Below, in pieces: positions 1 to 8,201 of a stretch of DNA of 41,035 nt (position 1 is the stretch's first letter; each line of letters opens with the position of its first letter). Source of the DNA: Gammaproteobacteria bacterium (lineage in GTDB: Bacteria > Pseudomonadota > Gammaproteobacteria > GRL18). The position numbers and the translations under genes are program-made. The stretch lies in contig JALWRI010000005.1 of assembly GCA_026994225.1 (NCBI GenBank), positions 272,704-313,738 on the forward strand, written 5' to 3'. The notes under the pieces are model-generated. The model saw only the letters and a program-made list of their open reading frames with translations. It was not told the DNA's origin and ran no database searches.

Positions 1-259
1 CGCAACACTTTTTATCTATCTATACTGATGTTACGCACAGACTTCTTTTTTCCTCTAATGGAGTAAAAAAACCGTCTATCCGCAACACTTTTTATCTATC
101 TATACTGATGTTACGCACAGACTTCTTTTTTCCTCTAATGGAGTAAAAAAACCGTCTATCCGCAACACTTTTTATCTATCTATACTGATGTTACGCACAG
201 ACTTCTTTTTTCCTCTAATGGAGTAAAAAAACCGTCTATCCGCAACACTTTTTATCTAT
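1..259. repeat. 80-bp perfect tandem repeat, 3 full copies plus a 19-bp partial
   Basis: Units begin at 1, 81 and 161 and look identical; a partial fourth copy covers 241-259. Each unit holds ACTGATGTTACGCA (24-37 in copy 1) and a hairpin: TTTTTTCCTC (46-55), loop TAATG, GAGTAAAAAA (61-70), a 10-bp stem with one mismatch. On the minus strand the array lies downstream of rpsB, where the hairpin followed by T-runs could help end transcription. The array may continue to the left, outside the window. There are no unique spacers between units, so it is not a CRISPR array. Confidence 0.95.
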
Positions 260-317
260 TAATATGGCGTATTATGTCATATTTACTAAAAAAAATAGCT
301 TACTGCGTAACATCAGT
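184..317. mobile_element. MITE-like or IS-end remnant with 14-bp terminal inverted repeats
   Basis: The left end ACTGATGTTACGCA (184-197, inside the third tandem unit) is exactly the reverse complement of TGCGTAACATCAGT at 304-317. Both ends are flanked on the outside by TAT (181-183 and 318-320), as a 3-bp target duplication would be. The 134-bp body has no reading frame. The left end also recurs in the two earlier tandem units (24-37 and 104-117), so the tandem array appears to be an expansion of this element's left part. The element family is not recognised; transposition is inference. Confidence 0.5.
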
Positions 318-336
318 TATTTAATCGAAGATACTA

Positions 337-1104
337 TTATTCTTCTACAGCGGGATTTTTTTCCGCTTTCTCATCTTTCACTTCGACAAATTCATCTTTA
401 TTATCCGAATTTGCTACAGTAATTGATGCCCTTGCTTCAAGAATGGTATCTGCGGCATTTTCTGTATATAAGGTAATTGCCCGAATAGCATCATCATTCC
501 CGGGGATAACATAATCTACCCCTTTTACACTATTGTTCGTATCTACCACACCAATAACAGGGATGCCTAATTTAGCAGCTTCTAGTACAGCAATACGTTC
601 ATGTCCTACATCAACAATAAATAATGCCGCTGGCAATCCATTCATGTTTTTAATACCACCCAAACTCTTTTCCAACTTTTCCATTTCTCGGGTACGCATT
701 AAGGCTTCTTTTTTACTCAACTGTGCAAAAGTACCATCTTCACTCATTTTTTCGAGTGTTTTTAAACGTTTAATAGATTGTTTTACCGTTTTAAAGTTAG
801 TGAGCATACCGCCTAACCAACGATGATTAACATAAGGCATCCCTGCACGGAGTGCTTGTTCTTTAATAATATCGCCGGCTGCACGCTTTGTCCCTACAAA
901 CAAAATGTTATCACCTCGACTTGCCACTTTACTAACAAAATTTATTGCATCGTGGTACAACGGCATGGTTTTTTCTAAATTAATAATATGTATTTTGTTG
1001 CGTTCTCCAAAAATGTAACGCCCCATTTTAGGATTCCAATACCGTGTTTGATGTCCAAAATGAACACCTGCTTCTAACATTTGGCGCATAGTAGCCTTAG
1101 CCAT
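337..1104 (-). CDS. rpsB: 30S ribosomal protein S2
   Basis: S2 is a structural protein of the small ribosomal subunit. The 255-residue product starts [19 protein letters not shown], the typical S2 N-terminus, followed by the conserved [20 protein letters not shown] segment and [14 protein letters not shown]. The frame is open further upstream to 1209, but the ATG at 1104 is chosen because it matches the family N-terminus and has GAGG (1111-1114) 6 nt upstream. The extra upstream codons fall in the leader RNA. tsf, the usual downstream partner, is not present in the 336 bases that follow. The C-terminal tail is acidic and Lys/Glu-rich, as is common for S2. Confidence 0.97.
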   Translation of the reverse strand: MAKATMRQMLEAGVHFGHQTRYWNPKMGRYIFGERNKIHIINLEKTMPLYHDAINFVSKVASRGDNILFVGTKRAAGDIIKEQALRAGMPYVNHRWLGGMLTNFKTVKQSIKRLKTLEKMSEDGTFAQLSKKEALMRTREMEKLEKSLGGIKNMNGLPAALFIVDVGHERIAVLEAAKLGIPVIGVVDTNNSVKGVDYVIPGNDDAIRAITLYTENAADTILEARASITVANSDNKDEFVEVKDEKAEKNPAVEE

Positions 1105-1129
1105 AAAAAACCTCATAAAATAAAATAAG

Positions 1130-1191
1130 TCGGCACTGCCGAGTTGGGTTTCATGCTTTTTTAATAAAAACATGCCTCCATATATCCCAAT
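1130..1191 (-). promoter_or_regulatory. S2-binding rpsB leader (autoregulatory RNA element)
   Basis: On the minus strand the rpsB leader reads TTGGGATATATGGAGGCATG (1171-1190), an A/T-rich loop, then CATGAAACCCAA (1144-1155). TTGGG can pair with CCCAA and the two CATG segments can pair, giving a two-part stem. A separate hairpin TCGGC-AGT-GCCGA lies at 1130-1142, just before the ribosome binding site. GGGATATATGGAGG resembles, from memory, the conserved leader through which S2 represses its own translation in gammaproteobacteria. The pairing is seen in the sequence; the regulation is inferred from that family. Confidence 0.7.
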
Positions 1192-1358
1192 TATTAAACC
1201 CTTAGGCACCCTAATAATTGTGTCGATATATGTGTGTTATCACCTTCTTCGCTATTAAAACATTTAGCGGCGGCTATTCTAACATATTGAAGTAAGTATT
1301 TACTACCAGTTAGATGGGAACAATCGGTGAAATCTGCTATTAATCTTTTTAATCCAAT

Positions 1359-1366
1359 GCTAGAAT
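1359..1366 (+). promoter_or_regulatory. Putative extended -10 promoter for map
   Basis: TGCTAGAAT (1358-1366) is an extended -10 motif about 31 bp before the map start. No good -35 hexamer is visible, as is usual for extended -10 promoters. folD has a near-identical motif (30812-30820). Confidence 0.4.
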
Positions 1367-1397
1367 GCAAAGTTTTTACTAGGTACTACATACACTC

Positions 1398-2180
1398 ATG
1401 GGCATCCACATAAAAAATTCTGACGAAATAGCGAAAATGCGTACTGCAGGACGGTTAGCTGCTGACGTGCTTGAAATGATTGCAAAACATGTAACAGCAG
1501 GTATTAGTACAAATGAACTTGATACTATTTGTCATACTTATATCACCGAAAAACAACAAGCTAATCCTTCCCCACTGAATTATCATGGTTTTCCTAAATC
1601 TATTTGCACTTCAGTTAATCATCAAATATGCCATGGTATACCGAGTGATAAAAAACTAAAAAAAGGGGATATTATCAATATTGATATTACTGTTGATAAA
1701 GATCAATATCATGGTGATACCAGTCAAATGTTCTGTATCGGTAAACCATCGGTGTTAGCCTCTCGTTTAGTTCAGGTAAGCCGTGAATGTCTCTATATAG
1801 GTATCGAGATGGTTAAACCTGGTGTACAGTTAGGTGATATTGGTCATGCCATAGAACAACATGCTTTAAAACATCATTTTTCAGTTGTACAAGAATATTG
1901 TGGTCATGGAATTGGTAAAAATTTCCATGAAGAACCGCAAATTTTACATTATGGTAAACCTGGAACAGGTATTACTTTAGAAGAAGGTATGACGTTTACC
2001 ATTGAACCTATGATTAATGCTGGAAAACGTCATGTAAGACTGCTTTCTGATCAATGGACAGTCGTTACTAAAGATCATAGTCTTTCTGCTCAATGGGAAC
2101 ATACCTTATTAGTTACTGCTGATGGGGTGGATATTCTTACTTTACGTACTGATGAACACAGTCCTTTTAATATTAGATAA
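1398..2180 (+). CDS. map: Type I methionine aminopeptidase
   Basis: This cytosolic enzyme removes the initiator methionine from nascent proteins. The 260-residue length is normal for bacterial type I MetAP. All expected catalytic and metal-binding residues are in place: H79, D96, D107, H170, E203 and E234, in the contexts SVNHQICHG, DITVD, GDTSQMF, CGHGIGKNFHEEP, FTIEP and AQWEHT. The ATG at 1398 gives the usual N-terminus IHIKNSDEIAKMRTAGRLAADVL. The ribosome binding site is weak (AGG at 1381-1383, far upstream). It is divergent from rpsB, a common neighbour of map in gammaproteobacteria, and lies 18 bp before glnD, so the two are probably co-transcribed. Confidence 0.97.
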   Translation: MGIHIKNSDEIAKMRTAGRLAADVLEMIAKHVTAGISTNELDTICHTYITEKQQANPSPLNYHGFPKSICTSVNHQICHGIPSDKKLKKGDIINIDITVDKDQYHGDTSQMFCIGKPSVLASRLVQVSRECLYIGIEMVKPGVQLGDIGHAIEQHALKHHFSVVQEYCGHGIGKNFHEEPQILHYGKPGTGITLEEGMTFTIEPMINAGKRHVRLLSDQWTVVTKDHSLSAQWEHTLLVTADGVDILTLRTDEHSPFNIR

Positions 2181-2198
2181 ACCGTTCTCGAGTATAGT

Positions 2199-4865
2199 AT
2201 GCAACAACAATTATTAGATATTTCACTCATAGAATCTTATTTTCTAACTTCTATTGCACCCATTAAAGAAATCAAACATGCGCTACAAAAAGCACATACA
2301 CTTCTTGCGCAACGCTTTAATAATAAGGAAGAAGAAACAGCCATTTTGATCCATGAGCGTAGTCAGATGATGGATGCCTTATTGTCTTTACTTTGGAGTA
2401 AAATTGTGCGGGCTGATGAATTTGCCTGTTTAATCGCAGTAGGAGGATATGGCAGAGGAGAATTACATCCTTATAGTGATATAGATTTATTTATTTTGCT
2501 TGATGAACAAGATGAACGTATACATACTCCCAGTTTTGAAGAACGTTTACAACACTTTATTACTTTTTTGTGGGATATTAAGCTAGAAGTTGGGCAAAGT
2601 GTCAGAACCCTTACAGAATGTAAAGAACAAGCCCAAAAAGATATTACTATTATCACAAACCTCATAGAAGCACATTTTATTTGTGGCAAGTCGCATTTAT
2701 ATCAACAGTTATTAGATACTATAGCACCTGAACATATTTGGAATAGTCATCAATTTTTTAATGCTAAAGTAGAAGAACAGAAAAAACGCTATAATAAATT
2801 TAATGATAGTGCCTGTAATTTAGAACCTAATATCAAAGAAGCACCTGGAGGTTTACGTGATATTCAATTAATTCAATGGTTAACTCGCCGACATTTTATG
2901 ACCCCTTCATTACATTCTCTTATTCAATATGGTTTTTTAACTCAAGTAGAATATGAGGAATTAGAAAAGGGTAAACAATTTTTATGGAAGATACGTTTTG
3001 CTCTACATATTCTTAATAAGCGTTATGAAGATAGACTATTATTTGAACATCAGCGTACTATTGCCAAGCAATTTGGTTATCAGGATGAATCGGGTAAGCT
3101 CGCTGTAGAGCTGTTTATGAAAGATTACTATAACACCGTCATGCAGCTTGAACGCTTAAATGAAATGCTTTTACAACTCTTTCAAGAAACCATTTTAGAT
3201 AGCGAACCATTAAATTCCCGTTTTCGATTATATAAAGGTTATATCAGCGTCATAGATGAAAGTATCTTTCGTAAATATCCCTCTGCATTGTTAGAAATAT
3301 TTATCTTACTGGCACAACATCCTGAAATTAAAGGCATACGAGCACAAACTATTCGGCTTATTCGTAACCATTGTTATTTAATTGATAGCACTTTTCGACA
3401 AGATACACATAATCAACAATTATTTATGGCACTTTTAAAACAGCCTCGTGGAGTCACGCATCAATTACGTAAAATGAACCGCTACGGGGTTTTAGCAGCT
3501 TATTTACCTGATTTTGCTACCATAGTTGGGCAAATGCAGCATGATTTATTTCATGTTTATACGGTAGATGAACATATTTTACGGGTTATTCGTAATGTTA
3601 GACGTTTTAGTGTTGATGCCCTTAGCCATGAATTTCCCCTTTGTAGTCAAATATTCAAGCAATTAAAAAAACCAGAATTATTGTATATTGCTGCACTTTA
3701 CCATGATATTGCAAAAGGTCGTGGTGGAGATCATTCTACTTTAGGAGCTATTGATGCAGAGCGTTTTTGTCGTCAACATCACCTCAATAATTATGATACC
3801 AAATTAGTCGCATGGCTCGTTTCCTCTCATTTAATGATGTCTAGCACTGCACAACGCAAAGACATCAATGATCCAGAAGAGATACAAAACTTTGCTAATA
3901 ACGTGGGTGATCAACAACATCTGGATTATTTATACTTACTTACTGTTGCTGATATTCGTGCTACTAGCCCTAAAGTATGGAATTCTTGGAAAGATGCCTT
4001 ATTAAAACAACTTTATCAACAAACTCAATATTTTCTTCGGCGTGGTTTACACCCCCTATTATCTCAAACAGATCGTATTCAAGCTCGTAAAGATGATGTA
4101 CGACAACAATTATTGAAAAAAGGCTATACTTTAGAACAAGTTGAAAATCTCTATCAACGTTTGAATGATCATTATTTTCTGCGTTACCATTGTGATGAAA
4201 TTATTTGGCATGGCCAACAACTAATTAAAAATAGTAAAGAAAGTCCCTTAATCTTAACTCGTCAAAATAGCTTACATGGTGGTTTGGAAGTTTTTATACA
4301 TACTAAAAAAATTCCACATTTATTTGTTATACTCAGCTCTATTTTTGAACAAGCTAACTTTAATATTACTGAAGCAAAAGTATTAGGTGCTATCCATAAA
4401 TGTACCTTTGATACGTATACGCTTTTTCAAGAAGATGGGCATCCTGTCATTGATACACATCGTATTACCTCCTTACGTACAATGATTAGCAAATCATTAC
4501 AAGATCCTGATCCTGAAATAAAAATTAATAAGCGTTTGGCACGACAAAATAAACATTTTCAATATCATAGCCGTATTTATTATGAAATTGATACACATAA
4601 AGACTTTACTATCATAGAGGTTATTACCTCAGATCGCCCAGGTTTATTATCTTTAATTTCACGGGTATTACTTAAAAACAATATTCAACTTATCAATGCA
4701 AAAATTTCTACCTTTGGTGAAAAAGTAGAAGATATTTTTTATATTACCGATCAAAACAATAATGCTATTGACGATACAACAGTTCTTGAAACGCTCAAAC
4801 AATGTTTAATTTATGCACTAGATAAGGATAAAACAGAACCAATAGAACCCTCTTTGCCTTGCTAG
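2199..4865 (+). CDS. glnD: Bifunctional PII uridylyltransferase/uridylyl-removing enzyme
   Basis: GlnD senses glutamine and adds or removes UMP on PII signalling proteins, controlling glutamine synthetase and nitrogen-regulated transcription. The 888 residues show the full family layout. The N-terminal nucleotidyltransferase has the VGGYGRGELHPYSDIDLF motif at about 81-98, with metal-binding D94 and D96. The central HD hydrolase domain has HDIAKGRGGDHS at about 503. Two C-terminal ACT domains follow; the second begins around FTIIEVITSDRPGLLSLISRVL. Nothing is truncated. The start has only a weak ribosome binding site, consistent with coupling to map. Confidence 0.97.
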   Translation: MQQQLLDISLIESYFLTSIAPIKEIKHALQKAHTLLAQRFNNKEEETAILIHERSQMMDALLSLLWSKIVRADEFACLIAVGGYGRGELHPYSDIDLFILLDEQDERIHTPSFEERLQHFITFLWDIKLEVGQSVRTLTECKEQAQKDITIITNLIEAHFICGKSHLYQQLLDTIAPEHIWNSHQFFNAKVEEQKKRYNKFNDSACNLEPNIKEAPGGLRDIQLIQWLTRRHFMTPSLHSLIQYGFLTQVEYEELEKGKQFLWKIRFALHILNKRYEDRLLFEHQRTIAKQFGYQDESGKLAVELFMKDYYNTVMQLERLNEMLLQLFQETILDSEPLNSRFRLYKGYISVIDESIFRKYPSALLEIFILLAQHPEIKGIRAQTIRLIRNHCYLIDSTFRQDTHNQQLFMALLKQPRGVTHQLRKMNRYGVLAAYLPDFATIVGQMQHDLFHVYTVDEHILRVIRNVRRFSVDALSHEFPLCSQIFKQLKKPELLYIAALYHDIAKGRGGDHSTLGAIDAERFCRQHHLNNYDTKLVAWLVSSHLMMSSTAQRKDINDPEEIQNFANNVGDQQHLDYLYLLTVADIRATSPKVWNSWKDALLKQLYQQTQYFLRRGLHPLLSQTDRIQARKDDVRQQLLKKGYTLEQVENLYQRLNDHYFLRYHCDEIIWHGQQLIKNSKESPLILTRQNSLHGGLEVFIHTKKIPHLFVILSSIFEQANFNITEAKVLGAIHKCTFDTYTLFQEDGHPVIDTHRITSLRTMISKSLQDPDPEIKINKRLARQNKHFQYHSRIYYEIDTHKDFTIIEVITSDRPGLLSLISRVLLKNNIQLINAKISTFGEKVEDIFYITDQNNNAIDDTTVLETLKQCLIYALDKDKTEPIEPSLPC

Positions 4866-4866
4866 C

Positions 4867-4894
4867 TTGAAATATTACTATATTAGTATATAAT
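4867..4894 (+). promoter_or_regulatory. Putative sigma70 promoter for the small membrane protein and fau
   Basis: TTGAAA (4867-4872) and TATAAT (4889-4894) are separated by 16 bp, directly after glnD. The spacer contains a small inverted repeat, TACTA-TAT-TAGTA (4876-4888), that could be an operator. The promoter call rests on consensus match only. Confidence 0.55.
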
Positions 4895-4930
4895 TATGGT
4901 TTGTATAGCATATATTAGGGAATACATATT

Positions 4931-5158
4931 ATGAGCATTTTAAAAAATCTTACTCTTAGCGTTATTTCAGGCGCAATTATTGGACTTTGGTTTGGTATTA
5001 ACATGGGTAATGCACAGAGTCTATTTAGCAATCCTTTTTCTTCATCACAAACTACAGAAAAAGTAGCAACACTGACACCAGAACAAACTACGACTCCTAC
5101 ACAACAAGCAAATACAACGTTTGCAACACAAGAAAATTTAACTTCCTCACAACCATAA
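4931..5158 (+). CDS. Small membrane-anchored or secreted protein of unknown function
   Basis: A 75-residue protein with a hydrophobic segment at about 8-28 (LSVISGAIIGLWFGINMG), followed by a low-complexity tail rich in Thr, Gln and Ser. AGGG (4917-4920) precedes the ATG at a suitable distance and a good promoter lies upstream, so it is probably a real gene. It ends 6 bp before fau, suggesting co-transcription. The tail would be extracytoplasmic if the hydrophobic segment is an anchor or signal. I do not recognise a family and assign no function. Confidence 0.6.
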   Translation: MSILKNLTLSVISGAIIGLWFGINMGNAQSLFSNPFSSSQTTEKVATLTPEQTTTPTQQANTTFATQENLTSSQP

Positions 5159-5164
5159 ACGCTG

Positions 5165-5761
5165 ATGAATCATACTGCTCGCCGACAGCTACGCAAACAA
5201 ATGCGCCAACAACGATGTCGGCTCAGTGCAAAACAGCAACAGCAACATAGCCAAAAACTCTTACGACAGTTTAAACAACAATACGCTTTATTATCTTATC
5301 AACATATTGCAGTCTACCTCAGTAACGATGGTGAAATAGATATCAATCCTATTATTGCGTATTTACTCTCACTCAATAAACATTGTTATCTTCCTGTAAT
5401 AAAAAATACAGCACATAAAAAGATGTATTTTGCCCCGTATCATGATAAAAGCATTATGGAATCAAATATCTTTTCTATCCTACAACCTAAAGTTGATCCA
5501 GCAAAATTATACACACCGCAACAGTTAGATGTTATTTTAATGCCATTAGTTGCTTTTGATAAACAGGGTAACCGTTTAGGGATGGGAGGAGGATTTTTTG
5601 ATCAGAGTTTAAGACATTTACGTTATCGTAAATATTATAAAAAGCCGAAACTAATTGGCATAGCACATCATTTTCAAGAAAGCAAACAGCTACCTACTGC
5701 CCCCTGGGACATTCCACTTGATCAAATTATAACTGAATTATTCACCATACCAACTCGATAA
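5165..5761 (+). CDS. fau: 5-formyltetrahydrofolate cyclo-ligase
   Basis: This cytosolic enzyme uses ATP to convert 5-formyl-THF to 5,10-methenyl-THF, returning stored folate to the one-carbon pool. The 198-residue length matches the YgfA/Fau family. Visible signatures are the basic N-terminal helix (RRQLRKQMRQQRCRLS) and the nucleotide-binding motif GNRLGMGGGFFDQSL near residue 140, followed by LIGIAHHFQ. No ribosome binding site is obvious in the 6-bp gap after the preceding small gene, so translation may be coupled. It converges with the Tad locus, leaving only 2 bp between stop codons. folD, acting on the same folate pool, lies at 30853. Confidence 0.93.
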   Translation: MNHTARRQLRKQMRQQRCRLSAKQQQQHSQKLLRQFKQQYALLSYQHIAVYLSNDGEIDINPIIAYLLSLNKHCYLPVIKNTAHKKMYFAPYHDKSIMESNIFSILQPKVDPAKLYTPQQLDVILMPLVAFDKQGNRLGMGGGFFDQSLRHLRYRKYYKKPKLIGIAHHFQESKQLPTAPWDIPLDQIITELFTIPTR

Positions 5762-5763
5762 TA

Positions 5764-6492
5764 TTAAGGAGTAGACGGTGTGGCAGCAGGATCATATAGA
5801 AATTCACTATCATAGACGGGCGATTGCATACGCATCAATGAACCACTCATCAAAGGGAAGTAATATGTTGTACTGGTATCCATTTTATCTTCTACTTCCA
5901 CTTTACAAAAATTGTTATTAGGATCTTTTCCCCAATCCAATACTTTGACAATAATGCGATTAATTAAAGGAACATACAGAGGATGACACCAAATGACTTC
6001 AATTTGTAATAAATTAGCATCTTGAATGCTCATTCCTTTTTCTTTTTGATTACGATATAACAAATTATCATTAGGAATTTGATATTTTCGACTCACCGGA
6101 TCATAAACACTAAAATCTTTAAACATGGGTTTAGTAGGATTTAAAATCAAAATTTTAGCTCGGTTCAAATCAATATGCTGTAAGGTCTTAATAAAGGCTT
6201 TATTCACCCCACCCGCATCATCATCCAGAGAATAATTTTTTTTCTGTCCTCCCATAAATAATGGCATCATACCCCGAGCTAATCCTTTTAGCATTGGTTC
6301 CATCTGAGCATTATTCAGTGTACCTGCCCGTACTGCTTCAAATGCCGCTAAATTCAAGGTTGATTTAGCCCTGTAAAGCAATCCAAATTGTACAATAGCA
6401 CCAATTAAAATAAGCAGTATCAAAGCGATAATAACAAATTCTATTGCACCTTGCCCTTGTTGTAATTGTCTTTTTTGCATCCGCCTATCCAT
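5764..6492 (-). CDS. TadE-like pseudopilin (last gene of the Tad locus)
   Basis: A 242-residue protein with a class III prepilin-type leader: basic N-terminus, then G^QGAIEF with Glu at +5, followed by the hydrophobic helix VIIALILLILIGAIVQFGLLY and the ALNLAAFEAVRAG-like region typical of TadE. TadE-type pseudopilins are cut by the Tad prepilin peptidase and take part in Flp pilus assembly at the inner membrane. The first ATG (6492) is used; Met5 is also possible. It follows the TPR lipoprotein by 12 bp and is the distal gene of the minus-strand operon. Confidence 0.85.
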   Translation of the reverse strand: MDRRMQKRQLQQGQGAIEFVIIALILLILIGAIVQFGLLYRAKSTLNLAAFEAVRAGTLNNAQMEPMLKGLARGMMPLFMGGQKKNYSLDDDAGGVNKAFIKTLQHIDLNRAKILILNPTKPMFKDFSVYDPVSRKYQIPNDNLLYRNQKEKGMSIQDANLLQIEVIWCHPLYVPLINRIIVKVLDWGKDPNNNFCKVEVEDKMDTSTTYYFPLMSGSLMRMQSPVYDSEFLYDPAATPSTP

Positions 6493-6504
6493 AAATATAT
6501 AACT

Positions 6505-6969
6505 CTAGTGTTTGGCTTTTGGTGCTGTAATGGTTTTAATTGTATCTAGATTTTTAACAATCTCTTCTTGTAAAGGAGTGCCTACAATAAGTGTAGTTTG
6601 TGCTTTATGAAAAGCCTGTGCCGATAATTTTAAATAAATCATTGCCATATTGTACCAAGATTTATAATATTCCGGATCATGTTTCACCGATTCTTTATAC
6701 GCATTTAATGCAGCTTCCGATCGATTAGTGCGAGATAAAATATTCCCCAAACGAAACCATATATCCGGTGCTTTTTTAGTTTTACTTAAATATTCTCGAT
6801 AATAATTTTCGGCACTATTATAATCACCTGCTTGATAGGCATCATCTGCTTTTTGCTTAATGGAAAAAAGATCAATTTTCTTTTTTTGATGATAGGGATC
6901 ATCTCTTATCGTTACACAAGCAGATAAACAGATTAAAAGGAATAAAGTAAATGTTAGGTATTTTGCCAT
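6505..6969 (-). CDS. TPR lipoprotein, TadD-like
   Basis: TadD-type proteins are outer-membrane-associated TPR lipoproteins needed for Tad secretin assembly. The ATG at 6969 is chosen because it gives a lipoprotein signal peptide, MAKYLTFTLFLLICLSAC, with lipobox LSAC (Cys18); the frame is open upstream but the extra residues are hydrophilic. After the lipobox come TPR-type helix pairs: ADDAYQAGDYNSAENYYREYL, PDIWFRLGNILSRTNRSEAALNAYKESVKHDP and YKSWYNMAMIYLKLS. The product is 154 residues. The start overlaps the end of the DUF192 gene by 16 bp, suggesting translational coupling. Confidence 0.82.
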   Translation of the reverse strand: MAKYLTFTLFLLICLSACVTIRDDPYHQKKKIDLFSIKQKADDAYQAGDYNSAENYYREYLSKTKKAPDIWFRLGNILSRTNRSEAALNAYKESVKHDPEYYKSWYNMAMIYLKLSAQAFHKAQTTLIVGTPLQEEIVKNLDTIKTITAPKAKH

Positions 6970-7310
6970 TGTAATTGCATGCCTATATTTAGTTGTTGTC
7001 GATCTATTTCTCCCGCTTTTAGTTCTAATGTTGCATAGCTGGAAAAACAAGCACTCATCCCCCACGGAGCTTTATTTTTTACTAACTCAATGATCACACC
7101 TTGTCTATCCAAAAAACAGATATCCAAAGCATAACGCATTCCCCAGGTATGTATAGCATTACACGGTGTAATCCAAAGCCCTTCTTGTTCCTGTAACATG
7201 GCTCGTCCTAATAAACCTCGCATACGAGTTAATACTGTATCTGCTCGCCAAACCTGTAATTTGATATGGCTATTATCGGGGCTATATACATTCCCTTTTA
7301 TTAAAAGCAC
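6954..7310 (-). CDS. DUF192 family protein
   Basis: A 118-residue protein matching the DUF192 (COG1430) pattern: RMRGLLGRAMLQEQEGLWITPCNAIHTWGMRYALDICFLD, then ELKAGEIDRQ near the end. The family is small, often exported, and of unknown function. This copy has no signal peptide at the start used here. It lies between tadC (15 bp upstream) and the tadD-like gene (16-bp overlap), so it is transcribed with the pilus genes. That position suggests a pilus-related role, but this is only genomic context. Confidence 0.8.
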   Translation of the reverse strand: MLLIKGNVYSPDNSHIKLQVWRADTVLTRMRGLLGRAMLQEQEGLWITPCNAIHTWGMRYALDICFLDRQGVIIELVKNKAPWGMSACFSSYATLELKAGEIDRQQLNIGMQLQWQNT

Positions 7311-7325
7311 AACGCTTATACACCT

Positions 7326-8201
7326 TTACATTTCATACATAAATTTCATTAAAATAGGAAAGGCTAAAATTAAGAAGGTTACGGGAAAAATAAAAAATAC
7401 TAAGGGGATAATAAGTTTTACTGGTGCTTCCAAAGCCGCTTTTTCTGCTCGTTGAAAACGTTCAATACGCTGTTGATTGGCTTGAATACGCAATACATTT
7501 CCCAAATTACTGCCGGTTTTTTCTGATTGTGCCAATGCTGAGACCAACGAGTTAATCACTGGCATTTCCAAACGTTCTGCCATTTTTTCAAAGGCTTCTA
7601 AACGAGAAAAACCAGCACGAATATCCCGCAATACCCGTTCAAATTCACCTCGTATTGGACTTTCTGGGCCTTTTTCTACCGCTTGCCCTAATGCTCCTGA
7701 TAAATTCATCCCCGCTTCAACCGCCATTGTTAAAAAATCCATATAGGTAGGTAAAGCACGAATAATGGCTGCCTCTCTTTTTTTTCTATATTCCCCCATT
7801 TTTATACGTGGTAACATAAAAGCTAAAATCGTTGCACCGGCTACCGCTCGCCAATCAAAGAGATCGACCATAATAGTAAACACTGTTATTCCTACCGCTG
7901 TTAATATTGCAACAGCAATACGAATTGCTATAAATTCCTCTGGGGTATATAAATAGTCCATCCCTGATTTGACTAACTGTTTATTCACTTTCTCTAAATA
8001 ATCTACCATCAAATGTTCAGTAACAGCATGTTGTAGAAAATGAATAAGTGGCCACAATAAACGCACCCCTTTAGGTAGTGGATCCATGTGCGCTCGATCG
8101 GTAGGACGTACTGTTTGATACACACGTACGAACACAAACCCTAGCAGCCCTGCTGACAACGCAAATAATATACCAATTAAAAGAATTGAATCAGACATCA
8201 A
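7326..8201 (-). CDS. tadC: Tad inner-membrane platform protein TadC
   Basis: TadB and TadC are type II secretion F-domain proteins that form the inner-membrane platform driven by the TadA ATPase. This 291-residue protein has an N-terminal membrane segment (ILLIGILFALSAGLLGFVFVRVY), central paired segments around AVAILTAVGITVFTIMVDLFD, the T2SSF core (YMDFLTMAVEAGMNLSGAL ... FERVLRDIRAGFSRLEAFEKMAERL), the SALAQSEKTGSNLGNVLR motif and a C-terminal membrane segment. The start overlaps the end of tadB by 11 bp, so the two are probably translated together. Confidence 0.92.
   Translation of the reverse strand: MMSDSILLIGILFALSAGLLGFVFVRVYQTVRPTDRAHMDPLPKGVRLLWPLIHFLQHAVTEHLMVDYLEKVNKQLVKSGMDYLYTPEEFIAIRIAVAILTAVGITVFTIMVDLFDWRAVAGATILAFMLPRIKMGEYRKKREAAIIRALPTYMDFLTMAVEAGMNLSGALGQAVEKGPESPIRGEFERVLRDIRAGFSRLEAFEKMAERLEMPVINSLVSALAQSEKTGSNLGNVLRIQANQQRIERFQRAEKAALEAPVKLIIPLVFFIFPVTFLILAFPILMKFMYEM

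Noticed and set aside
1-259. CRISPR array
   Set aside because: Repeats are contiguous 80-bp units with no variable spacers and no cas genes nearby.
1105-1209. N-terminal extension of rpsB (start at 1209)
   Set aside because: It overlaps the structured leader RNA; the conserved S2 N-terminus and the ribosome binding site point to 1104.
6970-7065. Longer start for the TPR lipoprotein
   Set aside because: The extra 32 residues are hydrophilic and would bury the signal peptide and lipobox.
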